The notes under the pieces: generated by a model
Databases searched by the model: none
What the model saw: only the letters and a program-made list of their open reading frames with translations
What the model was told of the DNA's origin: nothing
Assembly: GCF_900107595.1 (NCBI RefSeq)
Contig: NZ_FNQF01000004.1
Location: 62,001 to 126,000, forward strand
Length of the DNA: 64,000 nt
Direction of reading: 5' to 3'
DNA from: Psychroflexus halocasei
GTDB taxonomy: Bacteria; Bacteroidota; Bacteroidia; Flavobacteriales; Flavobacteriaceae
Translations under genes and position numbers: made by a program
Shown: one piece after another, positions 17,860 to 27,282 of the stretch
Position numbering within the stretch: position 1 is the stretch's first letter
Layout of the letters: each line of letters begins with the position of its first letter

Positions 17860-18345
17860 TTAAGAAGCCGTTTGAAGATGTTGATTTTGTTGTAATAATT
17901 TGCTTAATGATTTTTTAAGATATCTTACTTTTCGAGGACTTAAAAGCGTTACATTAATGCTGATTTTTTTAGTTTTATCATTTTTCTTATAATGAATAAC
18001 CAATTTTTTAAAAAACAAAAAATTAATCACTTTACAATCAGTTATACTATCTTTTTTGACTTCATACCTTTTGTCGCGATAATTTGTGATTTGCGAAAGA
18101 ATAATTCCTCTTGTATAAATACTTAAAAGCGTTCCTTCACTGTCATATTCAAAATATCGTCCTGCATAATATGTGTAAAAAATTGAAAGAACAATCAAAG
18201 CTTCTATTGCGTAGAAAAGTTTATTTGATCTGATGAATTGAGCACCTAAAACTTGGTTTAGAAAAATAAACAAAAAGAAAAGCACCACTAGAAAATAGTA
18301 GATTCCAGGAATCATTTTTGTCGCACGATAGTTAGTTAATCTCAT
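17860..18345 (-). CDS. small membrane protein between parE and parC
   Basis: A 161-residue protein of unknown function. Two hydrophobic segments (about residues 12-32 and 43-60) precede a C-terminal basic beta-rich part ([41 protein letters not shown]) that looks like a PH-like fold. Its start lies 14 bases inside parE and its stop is 3 bases before parC, so it is translationally coupled to both. Nothing visible ties it to DNA topology beyond position. Confidence 0.75.
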   Translation of the reverse strand: MRLTNYRATKMIPGIYYFLVVLFFLFIFLNQVLGAQFIRSNKLFYAIEALIVLSIFYTYYAGRYFEYDSEGTLLSIYTRGIILSQITNYRDKRYEVKKDSITDCKVINFLFFKKLVIHYKKNDKTKKISINVTLLSPRKVRYLKKSLSKLLQQNQHLQTAS

Positions 18346-20194
18346 CTTGTAATTCTTCAGCTAAATCAACTTCAACTTTTAGGTTATCAATAATAAAATC
18401 TTGTCTTTGTGGCGTATTTTTTCCCATATAAAACTTCAATAACTCTTCAATACTTTGATCGCGATCAAGCATCACTGGATCTAAACGAATATCTTCACCA
18501 ATAAAATTAACAAATTCATCTGGTGAAATTTCACCTAAACCTTTAAACCTGGTAATTTCTGGTTTGCCCTTTATCTTTTTTAAAGCATCCTTTCTTTCTT
18601 GTTCAGAATAACAATAAAAAGTTTGTTTTTTATCTCTCACTCTAAAAAGTGGTGTTTGCAATATATACAAATGACCACGTTTAATAAGTTCAGGAAAAAA
18701 TTGCAAGAAGAAAGTGATAATCAATAAACGAATGTGCATACCATCAACATCGGCATCCGTCGCAATCACAATATTGTTATACCTTAAATCTTCTAAAGTA
18801 TCTTCAATATCCAGAGCAGCTTGAAGTAAGTTAAATTCTTCATTTTCATAAACAATTTTCTTACTTAAACCGTAAGAATTCAAAGGTTTACCTCTTAAAC
18901 TGAAAACAGCTTGCGTATTGACATTTCTAGACTTTGTGATACTTCCACTCGCCGAGTCTCCCTCGGTAATGAATAATGTAGAGTCTAAATAATTTTCTTT
19001 TTTAGTGTCGGTCAAGTGAACTCGACAGTCACGAAGTTTTTTATTGTGTAAACTCGCTTTTTTAGCGCGTTCTTTAGCTAATTTTCTAATACCAGATAAA
19101 TCTTTTCGCTCTTTTTCAGCCTGAAGAATTTTTCTGTGTATGTTATCAGCAACATCAGTATTTCTGTGAAGGTAATTATCAAGTTTTGTTTTTACAAAGT
19201 CAACAACATAAGTTCGTACTGTTGGAAATTTACCTCCCATTTCAGTTGAACCCAATTTTGTTTTTGTCTGACTTTCAAAAATCGGTTCCATCACTTTGAT
19301 GCTAATCGCCGAAACAATAGATTTTCTGACATCACTTGGCTCAAAATTTTTACCGTAAAACTCTCTTATCGTTTTAACAATCGCTTCTCTAAAAGCTGAT
19401 TGATGCGTTCCGCCTTGCGTCGTATGTTGTCCATTAACAAATGAATGATACTCCTCGCTATACTGAGCTTTACTGAATGTTAGCGCAACTTCAATATCTT
19501 CTCCTTTTAAATGAATAATCGGGAAAAGTTGATCTTTTTCTGCAATACGATCGCCTAATAAATCTTTTAAGCCATCTTCAGAGTAAAATTTTTCTCCGTT
19601 AAAAATTATCGTTAATCCCGGGTTGAGATAAACATAATTTTTAAGCATTTTTTCAATGTACTCTTTACGGTAATTGAATTTTTTAAAAATTTCTGGATCA
19701 GGTGTGAAAGTGACTTTAGTTCCTCGGCGCCTTGAAGTATCATCTAAAGATTCTGTATCTTTTAATTCACCTTGTTCAAATTCAGCAGAAACGGATTTAT
19801 TATCTCTAGTCGATTCAACTCTAAAAAAACTTGATAAAGCATTGACGGCTTTTGTACCAACACCATTTAAACCAACAGATTTTTTAAAAGCCTTGGTATC
19901 ATATTTTCCACCAGTGTTCATTTTAGAAACAACATCTACAACTTTCCCAAGCGGAATACCACGACCGTAGTCGCGGACAATAACGCGTGAATTGTGAACA
20001 GAAACTTCAATTGTTCGGCCAGAACCCATCACAAACTCATCAATGGAATTATCTAAAACTTCTTTTAGTAGAATATAAATTCCATCATCGGCGCTCGAGC
20101 CATCACCTAGTTTACCAATGTACATGCCTGGTCGCATACGGATATGCGCTTTCCAGTCTAATGATTTAATATTGTCTTCTGTATATGATGTCAT
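18332..20194 (-). CDS. parE: DNA topoisomerase IV subunit B (ATPase)
   Basis: A 620-residue GHKL ATPase subunit. ATP-site motifs: [22 protein letters not shown] and [14 protein letters not shown]. The TOPRIM region shows [18 protein letters not shown] and [15 protein letters not shown], and the end has [11 protein letters not shown], all diagnostic for GyrB/ParE. Partner of the ParC encoded downstream. Promoter-like TAAATTTG lies about 41 bases upstream and a real Shine-Dalgarno sequence precedes the ATG. Confidence 0.95.
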   Translation of the reverse strand: MTSYTEDNIKSLDWKAHIRMRPGMYIGKLGDGSSADDGIYILLKEVLDNSIDEFVMGSGRTIEVSVHNSRVIVRDYGRGIPLGKVVDVVSKMNTGGKYDTKAFKKSVGLNGVGTKAVNALSSFFRVESTRDNKSVSAEFEQGELKDTESLDDTSRRRGTKVTFTPDPEIFKKFNYRKEYIEKMLKNYVYLNPGLTIIFNGEKFYSEDGLKDLLGDRIAEKDQLFPIIHLKGEDIEVALTFSKAQYSEEYHSFVNGQHTTQGGTHQSAFREAIVKTIREFYGKNFEPSDVRKSIVSAISIKVMEPIFESQTKTKLGSTEMGGKFPTVRTYVVDFVKTKLDNYLHRNTDVADNIHRKILQAEKERKDLSGIRKLAKERAKKASLHNKKLRDCRVHLTDTKKENYLDSTLFITEGDSASGSITKSRNVNTQAVFSLRGKPLNSYGLSKKIVYENEEFNLLQAALDIEDTLEDLRYNNIVIATDADVDGMHIRLLIITFFLQFFPELIKRGHLYILQTPLFRVRDKKQTFYCYSEQERKDALKKIKGKPEITRFKGLGEISPDEFVNFIGEDIRLDPVMLDRDQSIEELLKFYMGKNTPQRQDFIIDNLKVEVDLAEELQDEIN

Positions 20195-20201
20195 GTTTTG
20201 G

Positions 20202-20206
20202 CTCCT
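20202..20206 (-). promoter_or_regulatory. Shine-Dalgarno sequence of parE
   Basis: AGGAG on the minus strand, 7 bases before the parE ATG. Strong purine-rich sites like this are uncommon elsewhere in the window. Confidence 0.6.
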
Positions 20207-20234
20207 AACTTTGGTGTGCGTAATTTATCGCTTT

Positions 20235-20242
20235 CAAATTTA
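20235..20242 (-). promoter_or_regulatory. putative -7 element of the parE operon
   Basis: TAAATTTG on the minus strand, 40 bases before parE; no well-spaced TTG. Confidence 0.45.
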
Positions 20243-20420
20243 TTAAAATCAACCGAATAATAAGGCTTTTTTATTGAAAATACAATCAATCATGACAATA
20301 AAAAGCTTGTTCTTATTGAAGAACATTCATCGTTGAAAAGCTATTCTACCTCATCATGAAAATTAAATCTAATTATTAAATTTCGAATCATTTAACAAAT
20401 ACCTTCAACTCATCGGATTT

Positions 20421-20795
20421 TTAAAAATCTATAGCGTTAATCGCACTATGTGAAGCATGTGAAACAACCAATTCGTTATCAAGAATAATCAATTGTGGCG
20501 ATTGATGAATGACTTGAAATTCATGCATCAAAGCATCTGAAACATCTCGGTGAGCTAAAATATCAACGTAAAAATAAAGAACATCTTCTCTATCTTCAAC
20601 TTTAGATTGAAATTGTCGCCACACCATTCCGCTAATACCGCAGCGTGTTGAATGTTTGAAAATGATAATTTTTTTATCTTTCGATAAATCCTTGATGACA
20701 TTAATTTGATCAGTAGATGTCAATTTCTTCCACAAACTCGGATTTTGTGATTCTTCAGTTTCCTTTTTGCCAAATATTTTATCGATCAATCCCAT
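20421..20795 (-). CDS. ytxJ: bacillithiol system redox-active protein YtxJ
   Basis: A 124-residue thioredoxin-fold protein. The single active-site cysteine is in FKHSTRCGIS (Cys about 52) and the cis-proline region is HQSPQLIIL, both diagnostic of YtxJ. It is thought to act as a monothiol bacilliredoxin, removing bacillithiol from proteins after oxidative stress (family inference). Its presence implies that the organism makes bacillithiol. It is the last gene of a three-gene unit with the PASTA protein and RluA-family gene, 11 bases after the latter. Confidence 0.88.
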   Translation of the reverse strand: MGLIDKIFGKKETEESQNPSLWKKLTSTDQINVIKDLSKDKKIIIFKHSTRCGISGMVWRQFQSKVEDREDVLYFYVDILAHRDVSDALMHEFQVIHQSPQLIILDNELVVSHASHSAINAIDF

Positions 20796-20806
20796 TATAA
20801 AAAAGC

Positions 20807-21844
20807 TTATTGTTCCTTAATACTATTGACAGCATAATTTCGCCATTTCTCAATACAATTCTGAATATCACTTGGTATTTCAGAATTAAAACTCATCCAT
20901 TCACCTGTTGTCGGGTGCTCAAAGCCTAAGGTTTTAGCATGTAAAGCTTGACGAGGTAATATTTTAAAACAATTATCAACAAATTGTTTATATTTTGTAA
21001 AAGTTGTTCCTTTCAGAATTTTATCACCACCATAGCGCTCATCATTAAATAAGGTATGTCCTAAATATTTCATATGAACGCGTATTTGATGCGTCCGACC
21101 AGTTTCTAAGCGACAAGTCACCAAAGTGACATATCCTAAACGTTCCAAGACTTTATAATGTGTGATGGCTTCTTTCCCAAACTCATTATCATCTTCATAA
21201 ACCATATATTGCAGTCGGTTTTTAGGATTTCTACCGATATTTCCTTCGATAACACCTTCATCTTCTTTTACATTTCCCCAAACCATCGCCACGTATTCAC
21301 GTTGACTTGTTTTATGAAAAAATTGACGTGAAAGATGCGTCATCGCTTCTTCGGTTTTGGCAACAACCAAAAGTCCGCTTGTATCTTTATCAATTCTGTG
21401 AACCAGACCTGGCCTGTCGCTAGAATTATTAGGCAAATTATCAAAATGAAAGACCAATGCATTGATTAATGTCCCTGAATAATTACCGTGACCAGGATGT
21501 ACAACCATTCCCGCTTCTTTATTAACAACTAATAAAGCATCATCTTCATAAACAATATCAAGAGGAATATCTTCAGCCGTTAAAAGGTTTTCATAAGGTG
21601 GATACTCTAATAAAACCTTGACTTCATCATGTGCTTTGACCTTATAATTTTGCTTAACTGCAACTCCATTGACAAATATGTTTCCATCTTTTGCTGCTGC
21701 TTGAATTTTATTTCGTGTAGCATTCTCAATGAAATTCATTAAAAACTTGTCAACACGTAAAGGAACTTGTCCTGAAGACGCCTTAAAACTATGGTGCTCG
21801 TATAACTCGTCATTATCTTGTTCTGATCTTTTTTGATCACTCAT
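20807..21844 (-). CDS. RluA-family pseudouridine synthase (RluD-like)
   Basis: A 345-residue rRNA pseudouridine synthase. An N-terminal S4 RNA-binding domain (LRVDKFLMNFIENATRNKIQ) is followed by the catalytic RluA domain with the active-site Asp in HRIDKDTSGLLVVAKT, then ETGRTHQIRVHMKYLGHTLF. Architecture and length fit RluD, which modifies helix 69 of 23S rRNA, but the exact target is inferred. It overlaps the upstream PASTA gene by 8 bases, indicating coupled translation. Confidence 0.92.
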   Translation of the reverse strand: MSDQKRSEQDNDELYEHHSFKASSGQVPLRVDKFLMNFIENATRNKIQAAAKDGNIFVNGVAVKQNYKVKAHDEVKVLLEYPPYENLLTAEDIPLDIVYEDDALLVVNKEAGMVVHPGHGNYSGTLINALVFHFDNLPNNSSDRPGLVHRIDKDTSGLLVVAKTEEAMTHLSRQFFHKTSQREYVAMVWGNVKEDEGVIEGNIGRNPKNRLQYMVYEDDNEFGKEAITHYKVLERLGYVTLVTCRLETGRTHQIRVHMKYLGHTLFNDERYGGDKILKGTTFTKYKQFVDNCFKILPRQALHAKTLGFEHPTTGEWMSFNSEIPSDIQNCIEKWRNYAVNSIKEQ

Positions 21845-22454
21845 TGGTTTCTATTTTTAGAGAATCTGATTCTATTTCTTCACTAAACTCTTCATTATAT
21901 CTAAGACTTCCATCACTAATAACAATAATGATTTCACTATTTTTTTTGAGCATTTCCCCAGCTTCTAAAGTTGCATCGTCGTGTTTCAATTCAAGTACTG
22001 AACCTTTTGCCCATCCTGGCTTTTCAACAACTTCAACAATTTTAAAACCCATCGCTTCAAGAGTTGGCTGAACCTGTCTTAAGGTTCTTGAAATTAAGTT
22101 TTCAGGAATTTCAACATCGATATAATCAGAAGGATTAACTGTTAAGTAAATTTTTCTATTATCTTTTACCATTGCTCCTGCTTTCGGGTTTTGTTCAATA
22201 ACAGAGAAAGCTGGATAATCAGGATTGTAATTTGCTGAATCTAGTACTTCAAAGCGCATATTCACTTCATCCAATTTTTTATCAACAATATCTAATGAGA
22301 GTTTTGATAAATCAGGAACTTTAATTGTCTCACCGTGGTTTGTTGTAGCTGAGAGCCATTGTGTCGCACCAAAGATGAGAACAACAATTAAAAGAATAGC
22401 AATGATGATTTGCTTCAAAAAAGCTTTGCTAGATAAAAACTTAAATAATGACAT
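21837..22454 (-). CDS. PASTA domain-containing membrane protein
   Basis: A 205-residue protein with one N-terminal membrane helix (about residues 15-33) followed by three PASTA-like repeats, each starting with a hydrophobic-x-V-P-D/N-L pattern (KVPDLSKLSLDIVDKKL, then VEIPENLISRTLRQVQ) and containing GxxVxxN phrases. PASTA repeats bind peptidoglycan or muropeptides. There is no kinase or PBP domain. In Bacteroidota this small PASTA protein commonly sits with an rluD-type gene. Likely periplasmic, function unknown. Confidence 0.85.
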   Translation of the reverse strand: MSLFKFLSSKAFLKQIIIAILLIVVLIFGATQWLSATTNHGETIKVPDLSKLSLDIVDKKLDEVNMRFEVLDSANYNPDYPAFSVIEQNPKAGAMVKDNRKIYLTVNPSDYIDVEIPENLISRTLRQVQPTLEAMGFKIVEVVEKPGWAKGSVLELKHDDATLEAGEMLKKNSEIIIVISDGSLRYNEEFSEEIESDSLKIETNE

Positions 22455-22471
22455 TTGAAAATGAATTTCTG

Positions 22472-22479
22472 CAAATATA
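22472..22479 (-). promoter_or_regulatory. putative -7 element of the PASTA-rluA-ytxJ unit
   Basis: TATATTTG on the minus strand, 17 bases before the PASTA gene ATG. Confidence 0.5.
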
Positions 22480-22543
22480 CATATTGTAAGCTTTACTATA
22501 TTTCTGAGATCAAAAGTTTTATGTTTAAACTTTAATCAAAAAA

Positions 22544-22571
22544 AAAATCGAACCTCATGAGATTCGATTTT
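22544..22571 (-). terminator. terminator after the ferredoxin gene
   Basis: AAAATCGAA and TTCGATTTT flank an inner palindrome; on the minus strand a long T-run follows. It separates the ferredoxin from the PASTA unit. Confidence 0.8.
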
Positions 22572-22594
22572 CATTTTTAAGCTTATTTAGACAT

Positions 22595-22957
<363 letters not shown>

Positions 22958-22962
22958 TTACG

Positions 22963-22970
22963 TAAGTTTG
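22963..22970 (+). promoter_or_regulatory. putative -7 element of the acyl-CoA reductase/ser operon
   Basis: TAAGTTTG, 38 bases before the ATG at 23009; no clear -33 TTG. It lies 2 bases from the opposing ferredoxin -7 element. Confidence 0.5.
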
Positions 22971-22972
22971 CT

Positions 22973-23003
22973 CAAAATTACTCACTATCGACCTGAAAAA
23001 CAA
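22973..23003 (-). promoter_or_regulatory. putative promoter of the ferredoxin gene
   Basis: TAATTTTG (22980-22973, minus strand), 20-base spacer, TTG (23003-23001): a full Bacteroidota promoter. Confidence 0.65.
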
Positions 23004-23008
23004 ATTCT

Positions 23009-24046
23009 ATGTCATTAGAAGCTAAAAAAAAAGGATTAAAGCAATTACAAAGTTTTCTTAATAGTTATTTATCAGCATTTCAAAACGATAATTTACATGA
23101 CGGCTATCAAGAATTTAATGATATTGTTGTCAAATCAAAACAACACAATGCATGGTTTAGCGTTCAAAATATTCATAAAGCAATTGGTTCGTGGGTAGAG
23201 GCTTTGTCTGAAGAAAATATCAATACTTGGCTCAAGCCTTATGATTTAAATAATATCAACAAAAAGAAAGTGGCAATCATATCTGCAGGAAATGTTCCGC
23301 TTGTTGGTTTTCATGATTGTCTTTCTGTATTTTTAACTGGACACGATCTTGTTTTAAAATATTCTTCTAAAGACAAATTCCTAACTCCTTACCTTCTAAA
23401 ATTTTTACAAAACACCGGTAATTTTGATTCAAAACTAGAAGTAACAGACGGACAGCTTTCAGATTTTGATGCTGTAATCGCTACTGGAAGCAACAATACT
23501 TCTCGTTATTTTGAATATTATTTCAAAAATAAACCCAATATTATTCGTAAAAACAGAAACTCTGTTGCCGTTTTATCTGGGAATGAAACCGATGACGAAT
23601 TAAAAAACCTGGGAAATGATATTTTTCAATATTTTGGTTTAGGATGCAGAAATGTCTCAAAAGTCTTTGTCCCTAAAGGTTATGATTTTTCAAAATTCTT
23701 TGAAGCCATTTATGGTTTTGGCGACTTGATTCATCATCATAAATACGCAAACAATTACGATTATAACAAAGCAGTTTATTTGATGAGTGAAATCAAATTG
23801 TTTGATAATAACTTTTTAGTTCTTAAAGAAGATCAATCATACAGCTCTCCTATCGCTTGCTTGTTTTATGAACACTATGAAGATTTAAATCAAATAGAAA
23901 AGAAACTCAATATCGATAGAGATTTGTTGCAGTGCAAAGTTGGGCATCTTGATTTTACTGAAATCGGTTTTGGCGAAACGCAATCTCCACAGCTATGGGA
24001 TTATGCAGATGATGTTGATACAATTCTTTTCCTTAAAGATTTATAA
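23009..24046 (+). CDS. acyl-CoA reductase, LuxC family
   Basis: A 345-residue member of the LuxC/acyl-CoA reductase family, which reduces acyl-CoA or activated fatty acid to aldehyde with NADPH. Visible family elements are VAIISAGNVPLVGFHDCLSV (cofactor-side loop), ATGSNNTSRYFEYYF, IRKNRNSVAVLSG, and the catalytic-cysteine region FGLGCRNVSKVFVP. No luciferase genes are nearby, so a role in luminescence is not implied; in Flavobacteriia this gene regularly precedes serC. It ends 2 bases before serC. Confidence 0.85.
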   Translation: MSLEAKKKGLKQLQSFLNSYLSAFQNDNLHDGYQEFNDIVVKSKQHNAWFSVQNIHKAIGSWVEALSEENINTWLKPYDLNNINKKKVAIISAGNVPLVGFHDCLSVFLTGHDLVLKYSSKDKFLTPYLLKFLQNTGNFDSKLEVTDGQLSDFDAVIATGSNNTSRYFEYYFKNKPNIIRKNRNSVAVLSGNETDDELKNLGNDIFQYFGLGCRNVSKVFVPKGYDFSKFFEAIYGFGDLIHHHKYANNYDYNKAVYLMSEIKLFDNNFLVLKEDQSYSSPIACLFYEHYEDLNQIEKKLNIDRDLLQCKVGHLDFTEIGFGETQSPQLWDYADDVDTILFLKDL

Positions 24047-24048
24047 GT

Positions 24049-25125
24049 ATGCAAAGGTTACACAATTTTAGCGCCGGACCTTGCACATTGCCAGATGAAA
24101 TTTTTGAAAAAGCCTCACAAGCTGTGATAAATTTTGATGGCTCAGGACTCTCAATTCTTGAAACTTCTCATAGAAGCGAAGCATTTACTGAAGTTATTCA
24201 GAAGGCACAAAGTTTAGCTTTAGAGCTGTCAGGATTGAAAAACAAAAACTATTACGCTTTATTTCTTCATGGTGGCGCGAGCTTTCAGTTTATGATGACA
24301 GCCTATAATTTACTTGTAAATAAAGCTGCATTTATAGAGACAGGTAGATGGTCAGAAAATGCAATTGCTGAAGCTCAATATTTCGGTAAAACAGAAATTA
24401 TAGCTTCTTCAAAAGATAAAAATCACACCTATATTCCAAAAAAAATCCAGTGTCCAAGCGATGTTGATTACTTGCATTTCACGAGCAACAATACCATCTA
24501 TGGAACACAGTTCAAAAGCTTTCCTCAAACTGAAGTTCCTTTAGTTTGCGACATGAGTAGTGATATTTTTTCAAGACAGATAGATTTTTCACAGTTTGAT
24601 TTAATCTATGCAGGTGCTCAAAAAAATATTGGTCCTGCTGGTGCAACTCTTGTTTTAGTGAAAGAAGATATTTTAGGAAAAGTTACTCGGAAAATACCTT
24701 CAATTTTAGATTATCAAAAGCAAATTAAAGCGAAAAGTGTTTACAATACGTCTCCTGTTTTTTCAATATATGTCTCAATGTTAAATCTAGAATGGTTAGT
24801 GAGACAAGGCGGTTTAAAAGTTATTGAAAAAAGGAATCAAGAAAAAGCTGAAATGCTTTATCACGAAATAGACAGAAACTCTCTTTTTAAAGCTTATGCT
24901 AAAAAGCAAGATCGATCAATGATGAATGCCGTTTTCACTTCAGTAGATTCGAAATTTGATGAAAAATTTCTGAATTTTGCAAATCAGCATCAAATAAGCG
25001 GAATAAAAGGTCATCGAAGTCTTGGTGGATTTCGTGCATCAATGTATAATGCATTAGGAATTGAAAGCTTAGAAAAGCTTGTGAACTGCATGAAAGAATT
25101 TGAAAAAAACACAAATACTATTTAA
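24049..25125 (+). CDS. serC: 3-phosphoserine/phosphohydroxythreonine aminotransferase
   Basis: A 358-residue PLP enzyme of serine and pyridoxal phosphate synthesis, converting 3-phosphohydroxypyruvate to phosphoserine. Motifs: FSAGPCTLPDEIFEKA at the N-terminus, HGGASFQF (PLP phosphate site), CDMSSDIFSR, and the PLP lysine in YAGAQKNIGPAG (about residue 194). GHRSLGGFRASMYNA near the end is typical. Key residues are intact. The stop codon overlaps the start of the next gene (TAATG). Confidence 0.95.
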   Translation: MQRLHNFSAGPCTLPDEIFEKASQAVINFDGSGLSILETSHRSEAFTEVIQKAQSLALELSGLKNKNYYALFLHGGASFQFMMTAYNLLVNKAAFIETGRWSENAIAEAQYFGKTEIIASSKDKNHTYIPKKIQCPSDVDYLHFTSNNTIYGTQFKSFPQTEVPLVCDMSSDIFSRQIDFSQFDLIYAGAQKNIGPAGATLVLVKEDILGKVTRKIPSILDYQKQIKAKSVYNTSPVFSIYVSMLNLEWLVRQGGLKVIEKRNQEKAEMLYHEIDRNSLFKAYAKKQDRSMMNAVFTSVDSKFDEKFLNFANQHQISGIKGHRSLGGFRASMYNALGIESLEKLVNCMKEFEKNTNTI

Positions 25126-26078
25126 TGAATATATTAATCAACGACGGGCTTTCAGCTTCGGCTGTTAAGCTTTTAGAAGACCAAGACCATAAACTTTATC
25201 CTATTAAAGTTGCTCAATCACAGCTTGTTAACTATATCAATAAGCATCATATTGAAGCAATTATAATTGGAAATGACACTAAAATAAACAGCCAGATTAT
25301 TGATGCTTGTACTGATTTAAAAATCATTGCAAAAACAGGAAGTGAACTCAACAACATTGATTTTGTTTACGCTAAAACCCGAGGCTTAAAAGTTTTCAAC
25401 TCTCCTGATCAATCATCAGAAAGCGTTGCAGAACTTGTGATTGCTCACGCTCTAAGTTGTATGAGGCATCTGAAAAACACAAATAGAGATATGCCTCTAG
25501 AAGGTGATCAAAGATTTACTGAAATCCAGAAAGCAGCAGCTAAAGGTCAAGAACTTAAAGGCAAAACAATAGGAATCATTGGTTTTGAAAAATTAGGGCA
25601 AACTCTAGCTCAAAAAGCAATTGCACTTGGTATGAAGATTTTGGCATACGATCCTAAAGTGAATGAAGCTCAAGTCAATCTTGAGTTTTTTGATCAACAA
25701 AAATTGAGTTTTAAAATTGAAACAACAGATTTAGAAACTTTATTAACCGAATCGGACATCATTTCATTACATACGCCGAGGTTGAAAAAACCGATTTTAT
25801 CAGCTAAAGAATTTCAAAAAATGAAACCAACAGCTGGCGTTATCAACACCTCTTTTGGCGGAGTTTTAGATGAAGTTGAGCTCGTTAATGCGCTTCATAA
25901 CAACACGATAGCTTTTGCGGCTTTAGATGTTTTTGAAAATGAGCCACACCCAGAAATTCAAATTTTAATGCAAGATAAAATTTCTTTAAGTCCTCATATT
26001 TCAGGCTCAACATTAGAATCTCAAGAACGCATCGGACTTCATATTGCACAACAAATTATTAACTTTGATAAAAATTAA
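25125..26078 (+). CDS. serA: D-3-phosphoglycerate dehydrogenase homologue with lost active-site residues
   Basis: A 317-residue D-2-hydroxyacid dehydrogenase in the serA position. Overall colinear with short-form SerA, but several conserved residues differ: the catalytic Arg in NxxRGG is Phe244 (NTSFGG), the second glycine of the GxGxxG nucleotide motif is Glu155 (GFEKLG), the substrate loop usually RSATxV reads GNDTKIN (49-55), and the usual GGVGxDNID reads KTGSELNNID (70-79). The ENEP Glu and SPH His are kept. Either it is a non-catalytic or altered paralogue or serine synthesis relies on another SerA elsewhere. Fused translationally to serC by TAATG. Confidence 0.8.
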   Translation: MNILINDGLSASAVKLLEDQDHKLYPIKVAQSQLVNYINKHHIEAIIIGNDTKINSQIIDACTDLKIIAKTGSELNNIDFVYAKTRGLKVFNSPDQSSESVAELVIAHALSCMRHLKNTNRDMPLEGDQRFTEIQKAAAKGQELKGKTIGIIGFEKLGQTLAQKAIALGMKILAYDPKVNEAQVNLEFFDQQKLSFKIETTDLETLLTESDIISLHTPRLKKPILSAKEFQKMKPTAGVINTSFGGVLDEVELVNALHNNTIAFAALDVFENEPHPEIQILMQDKISLSPHISGSTLESQERIGLHIAQQIINFDKN

Positions 26079-26083
26079 TTTTG

Positions 26084-26839
26084 ATGAAAAATTTTAGTTT
26101 CGCGTTAATCATGCTTTTTTCAATGAGCATATTTGCACAGACGCAAACAGGAAAAGCTTCTTTTTATGCTAATAAATTTGAAGGAAGACAAACTGCTAGT
26201 GGTGAAATTTACAGTCATCATAAAATGACAGCAGCGCACAGAAAACTCCCTTTTGGCACAAAAGTAAAAGTCACAAACCTAACAAATAACAAGTCAGTTA
26301 TTGTTGAAATTAATGACCGTGGCCCTTTTATTCGAGGTCGAATTATAGATTTATCGAGATCTGCTGCAAAAAAACTTGACTTTATAGGGCTTGGTGTCGC
26401 TGATGTAACAATGCAAGTCTTAGATAGTTCTGCAATTGTTTCTGATGACCATATTGACGACGCTGATGTAGAAGCTCCTCAAACTCCTCCTCAAGACAAA
26501 AACTCGCCAATCAGCTCCTCATCTAGCGATGAAGCTAAAGCTGATAAGTTTGAAGGTAAAGAATTTTATAAACTGACCGTTGAAAAATTAAGTCCTGATT
26601 TTTTTGGAGTTCAGATTGGAAGTTTTCAAGAATTAGCTAATTTAATTCGTTTAGCAGATAACTTAAAATTGAGCTATAACAAAGAAGTCACAGTACAAGT
26701 CAAAGCATTTAACGAAGTTAAAGTTTATACATTAATCCTTGGAGAATTTAAAAACAGATTGGCCGCCGAAAGATTTAGAGATAAAATTGATAAAAAATAT
26801 CCTGATGCATTTATCGTTGATATGACGGAAAATGATTAA
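26084..26839 (+). CDS. RlpA-like septal ring lytic transglycosylase with SPOR domain
   Basis: A 251-residue exported protein. Signal peptide of about 19 residues (ending FAQ). The double-psi beta-barrel RlpA domain covers about residues 20-112: GKASFYANKFEGRQTASGE, MTAAHRKLPFGTKVKVTN and EINDRGPFIRGRIIDLSRSAA, including the conserved Asp. After an acidic Ser/Pro-rich linker a C-terminal SPOR domain (FGVQIGSFQELANLIRLAD to the end) should bind denuded septal glycan. ATG 26084 is used although a TTG lies immediately upstream. Part of the ser operon cluster. Confidence 0.9.
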   Translation: MKNFSFALIMLFSMSIFAQTQTGKASFYANKFEGRQTASGEIYSHHKMTAAHRKLPFGTKVKVTNLTNNKSVIVEINDRGPFIRGRIIDLSRSAAKKLDFIGLGVADVTMQVLDSSAIVSDDHIDDADVEAPQTPPQDKNSPISSSSSDEAKADKFEGKEFYKLTVEKLSPDFFGVQIGSFQELANLIRLADNLKLSYNKEVTVQVKAFNEVKVYTLILGEFKNRLAAERFRDKIDKKYPDAFIVDMTEND

Positions 26840-26859
26840 ATTGAGGTAAACATTCTGTT

Positions 26860-27264
26860 ATGAGAATTTTTGTAATCATATTTTTATTCATGATTTTAGG
26901 CGTTGCAAGTTGTAGCACCTCCAAAACTGTTAATAATCAATCCAGTCAATCAGATACTCAAATTAATGGTGACACAATTAGGATTGCTAATGACAGTCTT
27001 GAATATGAGGTTATTGTATTTGAACCAGGCTTCGAAAGTTGGTTACAAACTCAAAAGCCTCGCGGCTATTATTCTAAAAGTTATCTAGAACAACGCAATC
27101 AATATAATGTCATTATTTATAATAGTCGGGTTTATTCAAGACCGCGTTTATATCCTCAAGAAATTGACTACCAACCACATATTGATTATGGTTATGAGGT
27201 TAACTATATGCTTTATCATTATTTCTTATTTTTTGAACAGAAATACAATCAAAAATTGCGTTGA
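26860..27264 (+). CDS. DUF6146-type lipoprotein
   Basis: A 134-residue lipoprotein: signal peptide with lipobox VASC (Cys about 18), polar linker, then a Tyr-rich conserved part (YEVIVFEPGFESWLQTQKPRGYYS, VNYMLYHYFLFFEQ). This matches, as I recall it, the DUF6146 family of Flavobacteriia; function unknown. It follows rlpA by 20 bases and precedes the DUF6787-type gene. Confidence 0.72.
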   Translation: MRIFVIIFLFMILGVASCSTSKTVNNQSSQSDTQINGDTIRIANDSLEYEVIVFEPGFESWLQTQKPRGYYSKSYLEQRNQYNVIIYNSRVYSRPRLYPQEIDYQPHIDYGYEVNYMLYHYFLFFEQKYNQKLR

Positions 27265-27270
27265 ACATTG

Positions 27271-27278
27271 TAGTTTTG
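27271..27278 (+). promoter_or_regulatory. putative -7 element of the DUF6787-type gene
   Basis: TAGTTTTG only 4 bases before the ATG at 27283, implying a nearly leaderless transcript; no well-spaced -33 TTG. Confidence 0.4.
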
Positions 27279-27282
27279 CAGC

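Noticed and set aside
23009-24046. LuxC homologue as evidence of a luminescence operon
   Set aside because: No luxA, luxB, luxD or luxE-type gene is near; neighbours are serine-synthesis genes.
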